A program made the translations under genes and the position numbers. Below are positions 16,057 to 24,354 of a stretch of DNA of 64,000 nucleotides, piece by piece. A model generated the notes under the pieces. The model was given only the letters and a program-made list of their open reading frames with translations, had not been told where the DNA came from and searched no databases. This DNA is from Streptomyces odontomachi (lineage in GTDB: Bacteria; Actinomycetota; Actinomycetes; Streptomycetales; Streptomycetaceae). The stretch is from assembly GCF_024435355.1 (NCBI RefSeq), contig NZ_JAMJWG010000013.1, forward strand, positions 248,001-312,000, read 5' to 3'. Position 1 is the first letter of the stretch; every line of letters starts with the position of its first letter.

Positions 16057-17376
16057 ATGCAGATCCGTGGACGGCTATGTCATGGGCATGATCAGCAGCG
16101 CGGCCGCCACCGGTCCGTGCGCCGAGCCGCGGTCACGGCACTGCTCGCCTGCCTGCTCGCGCCGACGAACGCCTCGGCGGCGCCCGCACCGGCGCCCATG
16201 GGCTGGGCCTCGACCACCGGCGGCACCACGGGCGGCGCCGGCGGCACGACCTGGACCGTCCACGACCGTGCCGAGCTGAAGGCGGCGCTGGCCAACTCCG
16301 GGCAGCCCACCGCACCCAAGGTCATCCGGGTGGTCGGCGCCGTCGACGGCTTCCAGGGCGAGAACGGCACCCACCTCGGCGAGCAGGACTTCGCACCCGG
16401 ATACGACCTGGGCCGCTACATGTCCTGCTTCGGCGACGACGGCACCGCCTGGTCCGACACCCGGTACGACTACTGCGGCGAGCAGCGCCGGCTGCGCCAG
16501 ACCGGCTCGAACAACGAGAAGGCGCAGATCCAGCTGACCGTGCCCAGCAACACCACCCTGGTCGGCGCGGGCCGGAGCGCGGCCCTGCTCGGCGTCTACC
16601 TGACCGTCAACACCGGCACCAACATCATCGTGCGCAACCTCCACCTCGAAGCGCCGGTCGACTACTTCACCACCTGGTCACCCGACGACGGGTCCGAGGG
16701 CAGCTGGAACGCCCGCTTCGACGCGATGTCGGTGGTCACCGGCAAGCACCTCTGGGTCGACCACTGCACCTTCACCGACGGCCGTCACCCGGACCGCGCG
16801 GCGCCCGTCGGCTTCCACGGCGAGCACGTCCAACGGCACGACGGACTGCTGGACATGGAGGACGGCACGGACTTCGTCACGGTCTCCGACAGCGTGTTCA
16901 GCGACCACGACAAGGCCATCATGATCGGCTCGGGGGACGGCCACGGCGACCGCGACCGCGGGCACCTCAAGGTCACCTTCGCGCGGAACCTCTTCGCCGA
17001 CATCGTGCAGCGCGGCCCACGGGTCCGCTTCGGACAGGTGCACGTCGTCGACAACGTCTACCGGGGGCAACCGGACGCCACGTTGTACGCGCTCGGCGTC
17101 GGCGTGGAGTCCGCGATCTTCTCCGAGCACAACGTGTTCGACTACCCCGGCGGCACACCGGACCTGGCCGTCGCCGGCTACGGGGGCGAGCACATCCGCG
17201 ACACCGGGTCCTGGTTCAACGGCCGCCCCGCACGGCTCGACGCGGTCGCCGAGGGCCTCGGCCTCACGGACGACGTGGGCTGGGACCCGGCCGACGCCTA
17301 CCCGTACCGGCAGCTCACGTCCCGGGCCGCGATCGAGAGCCACGTCCAGCACCACTCGGGAGCCGGACGGCACTGA
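16057..17376 (+). CDS. Secreted pectate lyase, polysaccharide lyase family 1
   Basis: 439 residues; cleaves demethylated polygalacturonate by beta-elimination with Ca2+. The N-terminus has a basic stretch then a hydrophobic core ending SASA-AP near residue 40, a signal peptide. The parallel beta-helix contains HLWVDHCTFTDGRHPDRAA (vWiDH block, Ca2+ ligands) and RGPRVRFGQVHVVDN with the catalytic Arg region. ATG 16057 follows GAGGAGG at 16041. It is the second of five secreted pectin enzymes in a row and has an internal paralogue at 18609. Confidence 0.92.
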   Translation: MQIRGRLCHGHDQQRGRHRSVRRAAVTALLACLLAPTNASAAPAPAPMGWASTTGGTTGGAGGTTWTVHDRAELKAALANSGQPTAPKVIRVVGAVDGFQGENGTHLGEQDFAPGYDLGRYMSCFGDDGTAWSDTRYDYCGEQRRLRQTGSNNEKAQIQLTVPSNTTLVGAGRSAALLGVYLTVNTGTNIIVRNLHLEAPVDYFTTWSPDDGSEGSWNARFDAMSVVTGKHLWVDHCTFTDGRHPDRAAPVGFHGEHVQRHDGLLDMEDGTDFVTVSDSVFSDHDKAIMIGSGDGHGDRDRGHLKVTFARNLFADIVQRGPRVRFGQVHVVDNVYRGQPDATLYALGVGVESAIFSEHNVFDYPGGTPDLAVAGYGGEHIRDTGSWFNGRPARLDAVAEGLGLTDDVGWDPADAYPYRQLTSRAAIESHVQHHSGAGRH

Positions 17377-17410
17377 CCTCCCGCACGACCAGCCGAAGGG
17401 ACCGCACACC

Positions 17411-18529
17411 GTGACTCGCCGCATCCGTCGTACCGCCGGCACGCTCACCGCCACCCTGCTGCTCGGCGCCGGCCTCGCCCTGCTGCCGACGCCGTCCCAG
17501 GCGGCGACCGTGGTCGTCAGCACCACGGCCGATCTGACCAGCGCCCTCAAGAACGCCACGGCCGGCACCGTCATCCAGGTGCGCGCCGGCACGTACTACC
17601 CGACGGCCACCCTTCAGTCCACGGCCAACGGCACCTCGTCCAACCCCGTCACCCTCCAGGCGTACGGCTCCGAGACGGTCAAGATCGACGGCTCCAGCCT
17701 CCCCGCCGGCGACTGGATCTTCAAGCTGACCGCCGACTACTGGAACGTCTCCGGCATCACCTTCCAGAACTCCCCGGACAGCGCCGTCGTCTGCCAGTCC
17801 TGCACCGGAACGGTGTGGAACAACATCAAGACCATCAACGGCGGCGACTCGGGCTTCACCCTCACCGGCGACGGCACGGTCGACAACACCGTCAGGAACA
17901 TCGACTCGTACGGCAACTACGACGCCGCCGAGCACGGTGAGAACGCGGACGGGATCGCCGTCAAGTTCGGCTCGGGCACCGGCAACCTGATCACGGGGGC
18001 CAGGCTCTACAACAACTCGGACGACGGCATCGACTTCTGGTCCTTCTCGTCGCCCGTCACGGTCGAGCACACCTGGTCGTTCGGCAACGGCAAGAACCGC
18101 TGGGGCGACTCCGCCTTCGCGGGCGACGGCAACGGCTACAAGCTGGGCGGGGACGGCGAGGTCGTCGCGCATGTCGTCAACAACTCGGCGGCCTGGGACG
18201 ACCAGGGCAACGGCTTCACCGAGAACAGCAACACCGGCTCGATCGTCATCAACCGCACCACCGCGTACGGCAACAAGAACGCCGGCTACTACTTCGCCAC
18301 CAGCTCGGCGAGGCTCGGCAAGAACCTGGCCGTCGGCAACGGCACCGCGGTCACCAAGGGCGGCTCGGTGGTCTCGCAGGGCAACAACTGGGACAGCGGG
18401 ATCGCCACCCCGTCGTTCGTGTCCACCTCCGCGACGACCTGCTACAACGCCCGCAAGTCCGACGGTTCGCTGCCCGACACCACCTTCCTGACCACGGGCA
18501 GCACCACCATCGGCGCAACGATGGACTGA
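17411..18529 (+). CDS. Secreted pectate lyase, polysaccharide lyase family 9 (PelL/PelX-like)
   Basis: 372 residues. The signal peptide runs from GTG 17411 to about residue 30 (SQA-AT). The rest is a right-handed beta-helix with Asn-rich turns: ENADGIAVKFGSGTGNLI, NNSDDGIDFW and GDGNGYKLGG. The Lys of NGYKLGG corresponds to the catalytic base of family 9 lyases, and the Asp-rich turns to the Ca2+ site. AAGGGA precedes the start. It complements the PL1 enzymes, since PL9 members often act on other chain regions or in exo mode. Confidence 0.9.
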   Translation: MTRRIRRTAGTLTATLLLGAGLALLPTPSQAATVVVSTTADLTSALKNATAGTVIQVRAGTYYPTATLQSTANGTSSNPVTLQAYGSETVKIDGSSLPAGDWIFKLTADYWNVSGITFQNSPDSAVVCQSCTGTVWNNIKTINGGDSGFTLTGDGTVDNTVRNIDSYGNYDAAEHGENADGIAVKFGSGTGNLITGARLYNNSDDGIDFWSFSSPVTVEHTWSFGNGKNRWGDSAFAGDGNGYKLGGDGEVVAHVVNNSAAWDDQGNGFTENSNTGSIVINRTTAYGNKNAGYYFATSSARLGKNLAVGNGTAVTKGGSVVSQGNNWDSGIATPSFVSTSATTCYNARKSDGSLPDTTFLTTGSTTIGATMD

Positions 18530-18608
18530 GCGCTCCGGACGAGGGCAGCACGCCCGACGGCCTGACTCAAAGGCGGAGGAACCGCCTGATCCGATGAGGA
18601 GTCGCACC

Positions 18609-19973
18609 ATGCACATCCACAGAACCCTGCGTCACGCCCGTGCCCTGGCGCGTATCCCCGCGACGCGCACCGCACTGGTCGGCTGCACCGCCCTGGTGCT
18701 CGCCGTGACGGGCACGCTGGGCATCGCGCAGGCCTGCCCGCAGGTGCGGGACCTGAGCCATGAGACGCTCGCCGATGGTGACGGTTGGGGCTCGGAGGGC
18801 GACGGGACCAGCGGCGGCGCCGCCGCCGACGCCGCGCACACCTACACCGTCACCAACCGGACGGAACTGGTCGCCGCCCTGGAGTCCGACCCGGGCCAGC
18901 CGCGCATCATCCAGGTCAAGGGCACCATCGACTTCAACACCGACGCCTCGGGCGCGCCGCTGACCTGCGACGACTACGCGACGGACGGCTACAGCCTGGA
19001 CGCCTACCTGGCCGCCTACGACCCCGACACCTGGGGCCGCGACGAGGTGCCCAGCGGCCCGCAGGAGGACGCACGCGCCGCGTCCGCCGCCAACCAGGCG
19101 GCCCGGGTCGAGGTGAAGGTGCCGTCCGACACCACCATCGTCGGCCTCGGCACCGACGCCCGCATCCTCAGCGGCGACCTCCAGGTCAAGGCCGTGGACA
19201 ACGTCATCGTCCGCAACCTCACCTTCGAGGACGCCTTCGACTGCTTCCCCCAGTGGGACCCGACCGACGGCGACACCGGCAACTGGAACTCCGAGTACGA
19301 CAACCTGGTCGTGTACGGCGCCTCGCACGTCTGGATCGACCACGACACGTTCACCGACGGCCGCCGTCCCGACAGCGCGCAGCCGTACTACTACGACCGG
19401 ATCTACCAGCAGCACGACGGTGAGCTGGACGTGGTCAAGGGCGCCGACGACGTGACCGCGTCCTGGAACACCTTCGCCGACCACGACAAGACGCTGCTGT
19501 TCGGCAACAGCGACAGCGCGGCGTCCACCGACGAGGGCCACCTGCGGGTGACGCTGCACCACAACCTCTTCAAGGACCTCGGCGAGCGCGCCCCGCGGGT
19601 CCGCTTCGGCCAGGTCGACGCCTACAACAACCACTACGTGGTGAGCGACGCCGCCTCCTACGTGTACAGCCTGGGCGTCGGCGTCTCGTCCCATCTGGTC
19701 GCCGAGGACAACGCGTTCACCCTGCCCGACGGCGTCGACCCGAGCCGGGTCATCGCCTACTGGAAGGGCACCGGGCTCACCGCGGACCACAACCATGTCA
19801 ACGGCCACGAGGTGGACCTGCTGGCCGCCTTCAACGCCGCCAACCCCGACACCCCGCTCGGCGACGACGCGGGCTGGACCCCCACCCTGCGCACCGAGGT
19901 CGACGACCCGGGTGCCGTACCCGGCATCGTCGACCGGGGCGCGGGCGCTGGAAACATCGGAAAGGCAGGATGA
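18609..19973 (+). CDS. Secreted pectate lyase, polysaccharide lyase family 1
   Basis: 454 residues. ATG 18609 is preferred over the in-frame ATG 18594 because GAGGAG (18596-18601) lies seven bases before it. A long signal peptide ends near IAQA-CP. Family 1 blocks are HVWIDHDTFTDGRRPDSAQ and RAPRVRFGQVDAYNN, plus LLFGNSDSA. A 6-bp hairpin (18571-18587) sits in the leader. It is roughly 40% similar by eye to the lyase at 16057, so the pair probably arose by duplication. Its stop overlaps the pectinesterase start by four bases. Confidence 0.92.
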   Translation: MHIHRTLRHARALARIPATRTALVGCTALVLAVTGTLGIAQACPQVRDLSHETLADGDGWGSEGDGTSGGAAADAAHTYTVTNRTELVAALESDPGQPRIIQVKGTIDFNTDASGAPLTCDDYATDGYSLDAYLAAYDPDTWGRDEVPSGPQEDARAASAANQAARVEVKVPSDTTIVGLGTDARILSGDLQVKAVDNVIVRNLTFEDAFDCFPQWDPTDGDTGNWNSEYDNLVVYGASHVWIDHDTFTDGRRPDSAQPYYYDRIYQQHDGELDVVKGADDVTASWNTFADHDKTLLFGNSDSAASTDEGHLRVTLHHNLFKDLGERAPRVRFGQVDAYNNHYVVSDAASYVYSLGVGVSSHLVAEDNAFTLPDGVDPSRVIAYWKGTGLTADHNHVNGHEVDLLAAFNAANPDTPLGDDAGWTPTLRTEVDDPGAVPGIVDRGAGAGNIGKAG

Positions 19974-21139
19974 GAGTCATGTCCGGACTTCCCTGGCACC
20001 GTTCACCAGAGCCTTCCCCGGAGCAGGCGCCGACGTCCGCCGAGCGCACCTCCGCCCGCCCCGGGCGCCGCGCCCTGCTGACCGGCGCCGCCGCGACCGC
20101 GGCAGCCCTGGCGCTCGCGCCCGCCGCGGGCGTCCGCGCCGCCGAGCAGCACGCTCCGCGCACCCGCAAAGCCCGCACCCTGCGGGTCGACCCGTCCGGT
20201 GGGGCCGGTGTCGACGCCACCACCGTGCAGGGCGCCATCGACGCGGCCTCCAGCGGTGACACCATCACCCTCGCGCCCGGGACGTACCGCGAGATCGTCA
20301 CCGTGCCGTCCAGCAAGACGAACCTGACGCTCGCCTCCCAGAGCGGCCAGGCCACCGACACCGTCATCGTCTACAACAACTCGGCGGGCACCACCAAGCC
20401 GGGCGGCGGCACCTACGGCACCAGCGGGTCCGCCACCGTCACCGTGCAGGCCGACGGGTTCACCGCACGCGGCATCACCTTCGCCAACGACTGGCTGCGC
20501 AAGGACCACCCCGGCTGGTCCGGCACCCAGGCGGTGGCGATCCTCGTCAAGGGCGACCGCGCGGCCTTCCTGAACTGCCGTTTCCTCGGCCACCAGGACA
20601 CGCTCTACGCCGACAGCGCCTCCCTGTCCACCTTCGCCCGGCAGTACTTCAAGAACTGCTACGTGGAGGGCGACGTCGACTTCGTCTTCGGTCGCGGCAC
20701 CGCCGTCTACGACGGCTGCCACTTCCACACGCTGGTCCGCACGGACCTCTCCGGCGCCCCGTTCGGCTTCGTCTTCGCACCGAGCACCGCGGTGGCCAAC
20801 CCGCACGGCTACCTCGTGATCAACTCGACCATCACCAGCGCGGCACCGGCGGGCTACTACAAGCTGGCCCGGCCCTGGGTGCCGTCGTCGGACACCACCG
20901 CACGCCCGATGCTGACCGTCCGCGAGACCGACATGGACCAGGGCATCGACGCCAAGACGCCGTACGCCAACATGTCCGACTCCTACCCCTGGCAGAACCA
21001 GCGGTTCGCCGAGTACCACAACACCGGCGCCGGCGCGCAGATCTCGGTCCCGGCGAACCGGCCCCAACTCACCGACAGCCAGGCGAGCCAGTACACGAAG
21101 GCGGTGTACCTCGGCAGCTGGACCCCGCCTTCGGGCTGA
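19970..21139 (+). CDS. Secreted pectinesterase (carbohydrate esterase family 8)
   Basis: 389 residues; hydrolyses galacturonate methyl esters so that pectate lyases can act. Export is probably by the Tat system: RPGRRALLTGAAATAAALA has twin Arg followed by a hydrophobic core, cut near residue 58. CE8 hallmarks are GHQDTLY and GDVDFVFGRG (two catalytic Asp) and ARPWVPSSD with the substrate Arg/Trp. The ATG overlaps the previous stop (ATGA); ATG 19979 is an alternative. It is the last gene of the pectinase run, followed by a palindromic repeat element. Confidence 0.93.
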   Translation: MRVMSGLPWHRSPEPSPEQAPTSAERTSARPGRRALLTGAAATAAALALAPAAGVRAAEQHAPRTRKARTLRVDPSGGAGVDATTVQGAIDAASSGDTITLAPGTYREIVTVPSSKTNLTLASQSGQATDTVIVYNNSAGTTKPGGGTYGTSGSATVTVQADGFTARGITFANDWLRKDHPGWSGTQAVAILVKGDRAAFLNCRFLGHQDTLYADSASLSTFARQYFKNCYVEGDVDFVFGRGTAVYDGCHFHTLVRTDLSGAPFGFVFAPSTAVANPHGYLVINSTITSAAPAGYYKLARPWVPSSDTTARPMLTVRETDMDQGIDAKTPYANMSDSYPWQNQRFAEYHNTGAGAQISVPANRPQLTDSQASQYTKAVYLGSWTPPSG

Positions 21140-21174
21140 CGCCCGAACCCCCCGACGGGCACGTAGTGCCCAGC

Positions 21175-21401
21175 AAGGGGCGCGGGGAACTGGGGGTACC
21201 TCCCACGCCTTCCAGGCAGTGGGGAGCGACCAGCCACGACGAGACCGCTGGTTCGTCACCGACGCGAAGGGGCTGTTCCTGTCGTGGCCGGTCCGCCGGG
21301 CCGGTGGGTGGTCGCTCGCGCAGTTCCCCGCGCCCCTTTTCGTGGTGGCCGTTGGGCGCAGGGTGCCTACGGCGCACTTGGGGGCGCGGGGAACTGCGCG
21401 A
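21175..21401. repeat. Dispersed palindromic repeat, copy 1, between convergent genes
   Basis: The left arm AAGGGGCGCGGGGAACTG (21175) and right arm GCGCAGTTCCCCGCGCCCCT (to about 21338) are inverted, with a conserved internal part (CCAGCCACGACGAGACC, CGAAGGGGCTGTT). A further arm copy is at 21381-21401. A second small element (TGGGGGTACCTCCCACGCC) is inserted at 21191-21225. It fills the 318-base gap between pectinesterase and IclR genes, where nothing else is visible. Confidence 0.85.
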
Positions 21402-21457
21402 CAAGCCCCGACGAGGCCGTCAGGCTGCCTCCGGCGCAAAGGGGCCAGGGCACCCGG

Positions 21458-22231
21458 TCACAGGCGACGAGTCGCCAGGGTCAAGCGGTCGCGGGCGTCG
21501 AACAGCGCGTCCTTCACCGTCTGCTCATGCGCCGGCGTGAGCCGAGCCACCGGCACCGAGCAACTGATCGCGTCCCGCGCCGGGGTGCGGTAGGGGACGG
21601 CGACGCCGAAGCAGCGCAGACCGACGGTGTTCTCCTCGCGGTCCACCGCGAAGCCCTGCTCGCGCACCTGGTGCAGCTCGGCGATGAGCTTCTCGCGGTC
21701 GGTGATGGTGTGGTCGGTGAGCGCGGGCAGCGTCTCCGGCAGCATCTTGCGGACCTGCTCGTCCGGGTACGTGGCGAGCAGCGCCTTGCCCAGGGAGGTG
21801 GAGTGCGCGGGCAGCCGCCGGCCGACCCGCGTGAAGGGACGCAGATAGTGCTGGGACTGGCGGGTGGCGAGGTACACCACGTTGGTGCCGTCCAGGCGGG
21901 CCAGGTGGATCGTCTCGGTGGTGTCGTCGGAGAGCCGGTCCAACGTCGGCCGGGCCGCGGCCACCACTTCGTCACCGTCGATGTAGGAGGTACCGACGAG
22001 CAGGGCGCGCACCCCGATGCCGTACCGTGTGCCTGTGGCGTCCGTCTCGACCCAACCGAGGTCGACGAGGGTACGCAGCAACATATACAGACTTGACTTG
22101 GGATACCCGACGGCTTCCTGTACAGCGGCCAGTGAGTGCATCCCGGGGCTGCCGGCAAAGAACTCCAGCAGTTCCACGGTGCGCACAGCGGACTTGACCT
22201 GCGCTCCGCCGCCTGTCTCGACTGCCGACAT
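21458..22231 (-). CDS. IclR-family transcriptional regulator
   Basis: 257 residues: an N-terminal winged helix (VKSAVRTVELLEFFAG, AAVQEAVGYPKSSLYMLLRTL) and an IclR effector domain ending DAISCSVPVARLTPAHEQTV. KdgR-type members of the family control pectin and hexuronate catabolism, and this gene is divergent from the semialdehyde dehydrogenase and next to the pectinases, so that role is likely. The ATG at 22231 is preferred because GAAGGGG lies eight bases upstream; an in-frame ATG at 22285 has no ribosome-binding site and would read through the operator-like palindrome. Confidence 0.92.
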   Translation of the reverse strand: MSAVETGGGAQVKSAVRTVELLEFFAGSPGMHSLAAVQEAVGYPKSSLYMLLRTLVDLGWVETDATGTRYGIGVRALLVGTSYIDGDEVVAAARPTLDRLSDDTTETIHLARLDGTNVVYLATRQSQHYLRPFTRVGRRLPAHSTSLGKALLATYPDEQVRKMLPETLPALTDHTITDREKLIAELHQVREQGFAVDREENTVGLRCFGVAVPYRTPARDAISCSVPVARLTPAHEQTVKDALFDARDRLTLATRRL

Positions 22232-22262
22232 GCCCTTGACCCCTTCGTTCGCCGAGAAATAG

Positions 22263-22276
22263 TCTCCGAACGGAGA
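22263..22276. promoter_or_regulatory. Candidate IclR operator in divergent promoter region
   Basis: TCTCCG-AA-CGGAGA is a perfect inverted repeat 32 bases upstream of the IclR start, in the region shared with the dehydrogenase. A second partial copy, TCTCCGATGAGA, begins at 22344, and a looser dyad CGTTC-N8-GAACG lies between them. The half-site GAACGGAGA also occurs just before the permease start (9372-9380). Confidence 0.4.
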
Positions 22277-22379
22277 ATTCATCATCAGAGACAGCGTTCA
22301 GCATATCGAACGGCCTGGCGGGGGTGCATGTCTCCTGGTGATATCTCCGATGAGACGCATACATCTGGAGGAATCCGCG

Positions 22380-23909
22380 GTGGCAGCAGCACCAGTCTGG
22401 AGTGTCGACCCCCGAACCGGGAAGCAGCGCGAGCAGGTCGCGGTGGAGGCGAGCGCCGAGGAGGTCGACCAGGCCGTCCGGGCGGCGCACGCGGCGCGCG
22501 GCGCCCTCGCCGACCGCACGGTGCGTGCGGCCTTCCTGCGCTCCGCCGCCGACTGGCTCGACGGCGCGAAGGACCGTCTGGTGGAGGCCGCCGACGCCGA
22601 GACGGCGCTCGGCCCCACCCGGCTGATCGGCGAGCTCGCCCGCACCTGCTACCAGCTGCGGGCCTTCGCCGACATCGTGGCGGAGGGCGAGTACCTCGGC
22701 GTCATCATCAACCACCCCGACGCCACGGCCACACCGCCCATCCCCGACCTGCGCCGCTACAAGGTGCCGCTCGGCGTGATCGCCGTCTACTCGGCGTCCA
22801 ACTTCCCCTTCGCCTTCTCGGTCGCAGGCGGCGACACCGCGAGCGCGCTGGCCGCCGGCTGCCCCGTCGTCGTCAAGGCCCACCCCGACCACCCGGCCCT
22901 GTCCGAGCTGGTCGCCGCGCTGCTGCGGAGCGCCGCCGCCGAGCACGGCATCCCCGAGGGCGTGGTCGGCCTGGTGCACGGCTTCGACGCGGGCGTCGAG
23001 CTGGTCTCCCATCCGCTGGTCGCCGGCGCCGGGTTCACCGGTTCGGTGCGCGGCGGTCGCGCGCTGTTCGACGCCGCGGCCGCCCGGCCGACGCCGATCC
23101 CCTTCCACGGCGAGCTGGGCTCCCTGAACCCGGTCGTGGTCACCGAAGCGGCCGCAGCGGAGCGCGCCGAGCAGATCGGCGCCGGGCTCGCCGGCTCCAT
23201 GACGATGGGCGTCGGGCAGTTCTGCGTGAAGCCCGGCCTGGTGCTGGCGCCCGAGGGCGCGGCCGGAGACCGGCTCGTCAAGGCGCTCACCGACGCCGTC
23301 AGCAACACCGAGGCCGGAGTGCTGCTCGACCACCGGATGCGGGAGAACTTCATCGCGGGCGTCGCCGAGCGTGCCGCGCTGCCGGACGTCGAGGCACCGG
23401 TCACCCCCGGCAACGGCGGGGAGCACACCGTCGCCGCGGGCTTCCTGACCGTGCCCGCCACCCGGCTCGCCGCCTCCGGCGCGCACGACCTGCTGCTGGA
23501 GGAGTGCTTCGGACCCGTCACCGTCCTGGCACGCTACGCGGACGACGCCGAGGCCACCGCCGTGCTGTCCCGGCTGCCCGGGAACCTCACCGCGACCGTG
23601 CACCTGTCCGCCGACGAGGCCGCCGGCGAGGGCCACGGGCCCGCGCTCATCGCCGAGGTCACCCCGCTGGCCGGCCGGGTGCTGGTGGACGGCTGGCCCA
23701 CCGGCGTGGCGGTCGCCCCCGCCCAGCACCACGGCGGCCCCTACCCGGCCACCACGTCGACGTCCACCTCCGTGGGCGGCACCGCGATCGAGCGCTGGCT
23801 GCGCCCGGTGGCCTACCAGGGCGTCCCCGAGGCGCTCCTCCCGCCCGAGCTGCGCGACGACAACCCGCTGGGCCTGCCGCGCCGCTTCAACGGCCGGCTG
23901 GAGCGCTGA
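22380..23909 (+). CDS. Alpha-ketoglutarate semialdehyde (2,5-dioxovalerate) dehydrogenase
   Basis: Aldehyde dehydrogenase superfamily, 509 residues, of the subgroup that oxidises 2,5-dioxopentanoate to 2-oxoglutarate. Features: SASNFPFAFSVAGGDTASAL (cofactor region), VVKAHPDHP, GSVRGGRALFD, catalytic Glu245 in HGELGSLNP and Cys282 in GQFCVKPG. GTG 22380 is chosen because GGAGGA (22367-22372) is seven bases before it; the longer ATG 22338 has none. It completes the pathway begun by the two dehydratases at 6428-9159 and delivers carbon to the TCA cycle. Confidence 0.9.
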   Translation: MAAAPVWSVDPRTGKQREQVAVEASAEEVDQAVRAAHAARGALADRTVRAAFLRSAADWLDGAKDRLVEAADAETALGPTRLIGELARTCYQLRAFADIVAEGEYLGVIINHPDATATPPIPDLRRYKVPLGVIAVYSASNFPFAFSVAGGDTASALAAGCPVVVKAHPDHPALSELVAALLRSAAAEHGIPEGVVGLVHGFDAGVELVSHPLVAGAGFTGSVRGGRALFDAAAARPTPIPFHGELGSLNPVVVTEAAAAERAEQIGAGLAGSMTMGVGQFCVKPGLVLAPEGAAGDRLVKALTDAVSNTEAGVLLDHRMRENFIAGVAERAALPDVEAPVTPGNGGEHTVAAGFLTVPATRLAASGAHDLLLEECFGPVTVLARYADDAEATAVLSRLPGNLTATVHLSADEAAGEGHGPALIAEVTPLAGRVLVDGWPTGVAVAPAQHHGGPYPATTSTSTSVGGTAIERWLRPVAYQGVPEALLPPELRDDNPLGLPRRFNGRLER

Positions 23910-23931
23910 GATTCGGGACATAGCCGACAAG

Positions 23932-23958
23932 CGGGCCGCCGGTGCCACCGGCGGCCCG
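23932..23958. terminator. Strong GC hairpin after the semialdehyde dehydrogenase gene
   Basis: A 12-bp perfect stem, CGGGCCGCCGGT / ACCGGCGGCCCG, with a 3-base loop GCC, starting 23 bases after the stop. There is no U-tract, as is usual in Streptomyces. Confidence 0.75.
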
Positions 23959-24038
23959 TCCGGTTCGCCGGGACCGACGCCGGCACGGGCCCGATGGACC
24001 CGCCCCGGGCGAGGGCGCCGCCGCGGCCCGTCCCCGGG

Positions 24039-24197
24039 TCGCCGATCGTGGCGGTGCCCGGCCTCGGCCACCGCCAGGACCAACTGAGCCGTGCGGGCAT
24101 CCGGGTCTCCGACCGCGCGGGCAACCTGCGGGCCGCCTTCCACCTCTACAACTCGACGGCAGACGTGGACCACCTGCTGAACGCCCTCGCGGGCTGA
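24039..24197 (+). pseudogene. Relic of a class V aminotransferase (C-terminal end only)
   Basis: This frame ends in SPIVAVPGLGHRQDQL, AGIRVSDRAGNLRAAF and HLYNSTADVDHLLNALAG before TGA. The tail strongly resembles the last 50 residues of class V (NifS/isopenicillin N epimerase-like) aminotransferases, where RxSFHLYNTEADVD is common. No upstream catalytic part or PLP lysine is present, and there is no credible start. It is probably the remnant of a deleted gene. Confidence 0.6.
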
Positions 24198-24200
24198 CCC

Positions 24201-24254
24201 GAGGCACGTTCCTGTGCGAGGCACGTTCACATGCGAGGCACGTTCATATGAACG
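24201..24254. promoter_or_regulatory. Triple direct repeat plus 14-bp palindrome upstream of the OYE gene
   Basis: GAGGCACGTTC occurs three times exactly 17 bp apart (24201, 24218, 24235). The third copy runs into the perfect palindrome CGTTCATATGAACG (24241-24254), about 100 bases before the OYE start. This looks like a multi-site operator for a dimeric regulator. Confidence 0.55.
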
Positions 24255-24354
24255 CGGTGTTGCCATGTGGTCCGTTCGTGCCGGTCGGGGATTAACCGGC
24301 CGGGGCCGTGGCGTTGGGGACTCTCGAACCGTCACACAGAGCCCTGGAGCGTCC

